Both the position numbers and the translations under genes were made by a program. From Dictyocoela muelleri (lineage: Eukaryota > Microsporidia): a stretch of DNA of 15,529 bases. The stretch is from the NCBI GenBank assembly GCA_016256075.1, contig SDVU01000306.1:1-15529 (forward strand). Direction: 5' to 3'. Under the pieces are notes generated by a model, which was not told the origin of the DNA, made no database searches, and saw only the letters and a program-made list of their open reading frames with translations. Positions within the stretch are counted from its first letter, which is position 1. Each line of letters starts with the position of its first letter. Positions 15,475-15,529 of the stretch are shown here, piece by piece.

Positions 15475-15529
15475 TTTTCTTAATTCTCTGAGCATTTCCC
15501 TAAAAAAACCATGACAGTCTTCGATTGTA
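15463..15529 (-). CDS. 3' end of an unrecognised gene, cut by window edge
   Basis: On the minus strand the frame from the right edge reads TIEDCHGFFREMLRELRKVS, then N and TAA (15463-15465). No family recognised. RELRK is followed at once by GTAAGT, a perfect 5' splice signal. If the next 32 nt are removed, the frame continues in phase with DEIEMQKDEIEIQRVWN to a TGA at 15389-15391. The ATG in REMLRE has GGG 3 nt before it, so this could instead be the start of a short frame. I prefer a partial gene. Confidence 0.35.
   Translation of the reverse strand, partial: TIEDCHGFFREMLRELRKVSN

Noticed and set aside
1-15529. CRISPR array, riboswitch, bacterial operon or origin
   Set aside because: The regular repeats are AT minisatellites without spacers, and gene content and start signals are eukaryotic.

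Overview
By eye the window is about four-fifths A+T. It reads as a segment of a microsporidian nuclear genome, expanded and rich in repeats. The evidence is: compact intron-free genes of eukaryotic type (an ABCG half-transporter, an RFWD3-like RING ligase, a membrane-anchored SNase-fold nuclease, the spliceosomal protein p14/SF3B6); a CCC-type motif 0-3 nt before every start codon I accept, a signal known from microsporidia; and Merlin/IS1595 (ISXO2-like) transposons next to Ty3-type retroelement debris. I cannot name the species. Transposon-rich genera such as Anncaliia or Hamiltosporidium would fit.

Layout. 1-292: the C-terminal end of an open Merlin/IS1595 transposase, cut by the window edge. 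270-458: AT-rich tandem repeat. 498-906: fossil RNase H region of a Ty3/gypsy-like element. 1035-1915: a gene-free stretch with a small family of CpG-rich hairpin motifs in AT-rich DNA, one of them joined to a tRNA T-arm-like sequence. 2003-3949 (-): ABCG transporter. 3950-5223: its promoter, then empty AT-rich DNA. 5224-7650 (-): RFWD3-like ligase with Asn-rich repeats. 7724-9103: two head-to-tail copies of a repeat of roughly 450 nt with a tRNA-like head; the second copy is split by a 364-bp solo LTR that has a perfect 5-bp target duplication. 9493-10137 (-): SNase-fold nuclease. 10786-10959 (+): a small 57-aa gene. 11018-11170: 19-bp tandem repeats. 12045-12293 (+): p14/SF3B6. 12373-12823: third copy of the tRNA-headed repeat. 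12868-13969: a complete-ended but coding-dead Merlin element with an 8-bp target duplication. 14184-14885: a second, strongly decayed element of the same superfamily. 15389-15529 (-): the end of an unrecognised gene, possibly with a tiny intron.

The genes form no pathway and no operon. They are housekeeping or surface functions spaced by 0.6-1.9 kb of repeat-rich DNA, unusually loose for a microsporidian. Four genes look functional (ABCG, RFWD3-like, SNase, SF3B6) and the 57-aa frame is probable. Two longer apparent starts (ABCG and SNase) rest on TTG codons; I rejected them in favour of the first Met, because the CCC motif sits exactly there. p14/SF3B6 implies that this lineage keeps a U2-type spliceosome, which makes the intron-like sequence at the right edge worth checking. 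I found no striking new defence-type or metabolic system. The most novel items are the tRNA-headed retroposon-like family, the CpG hairpin family and the doubled inverted repeats of the Merlin element.
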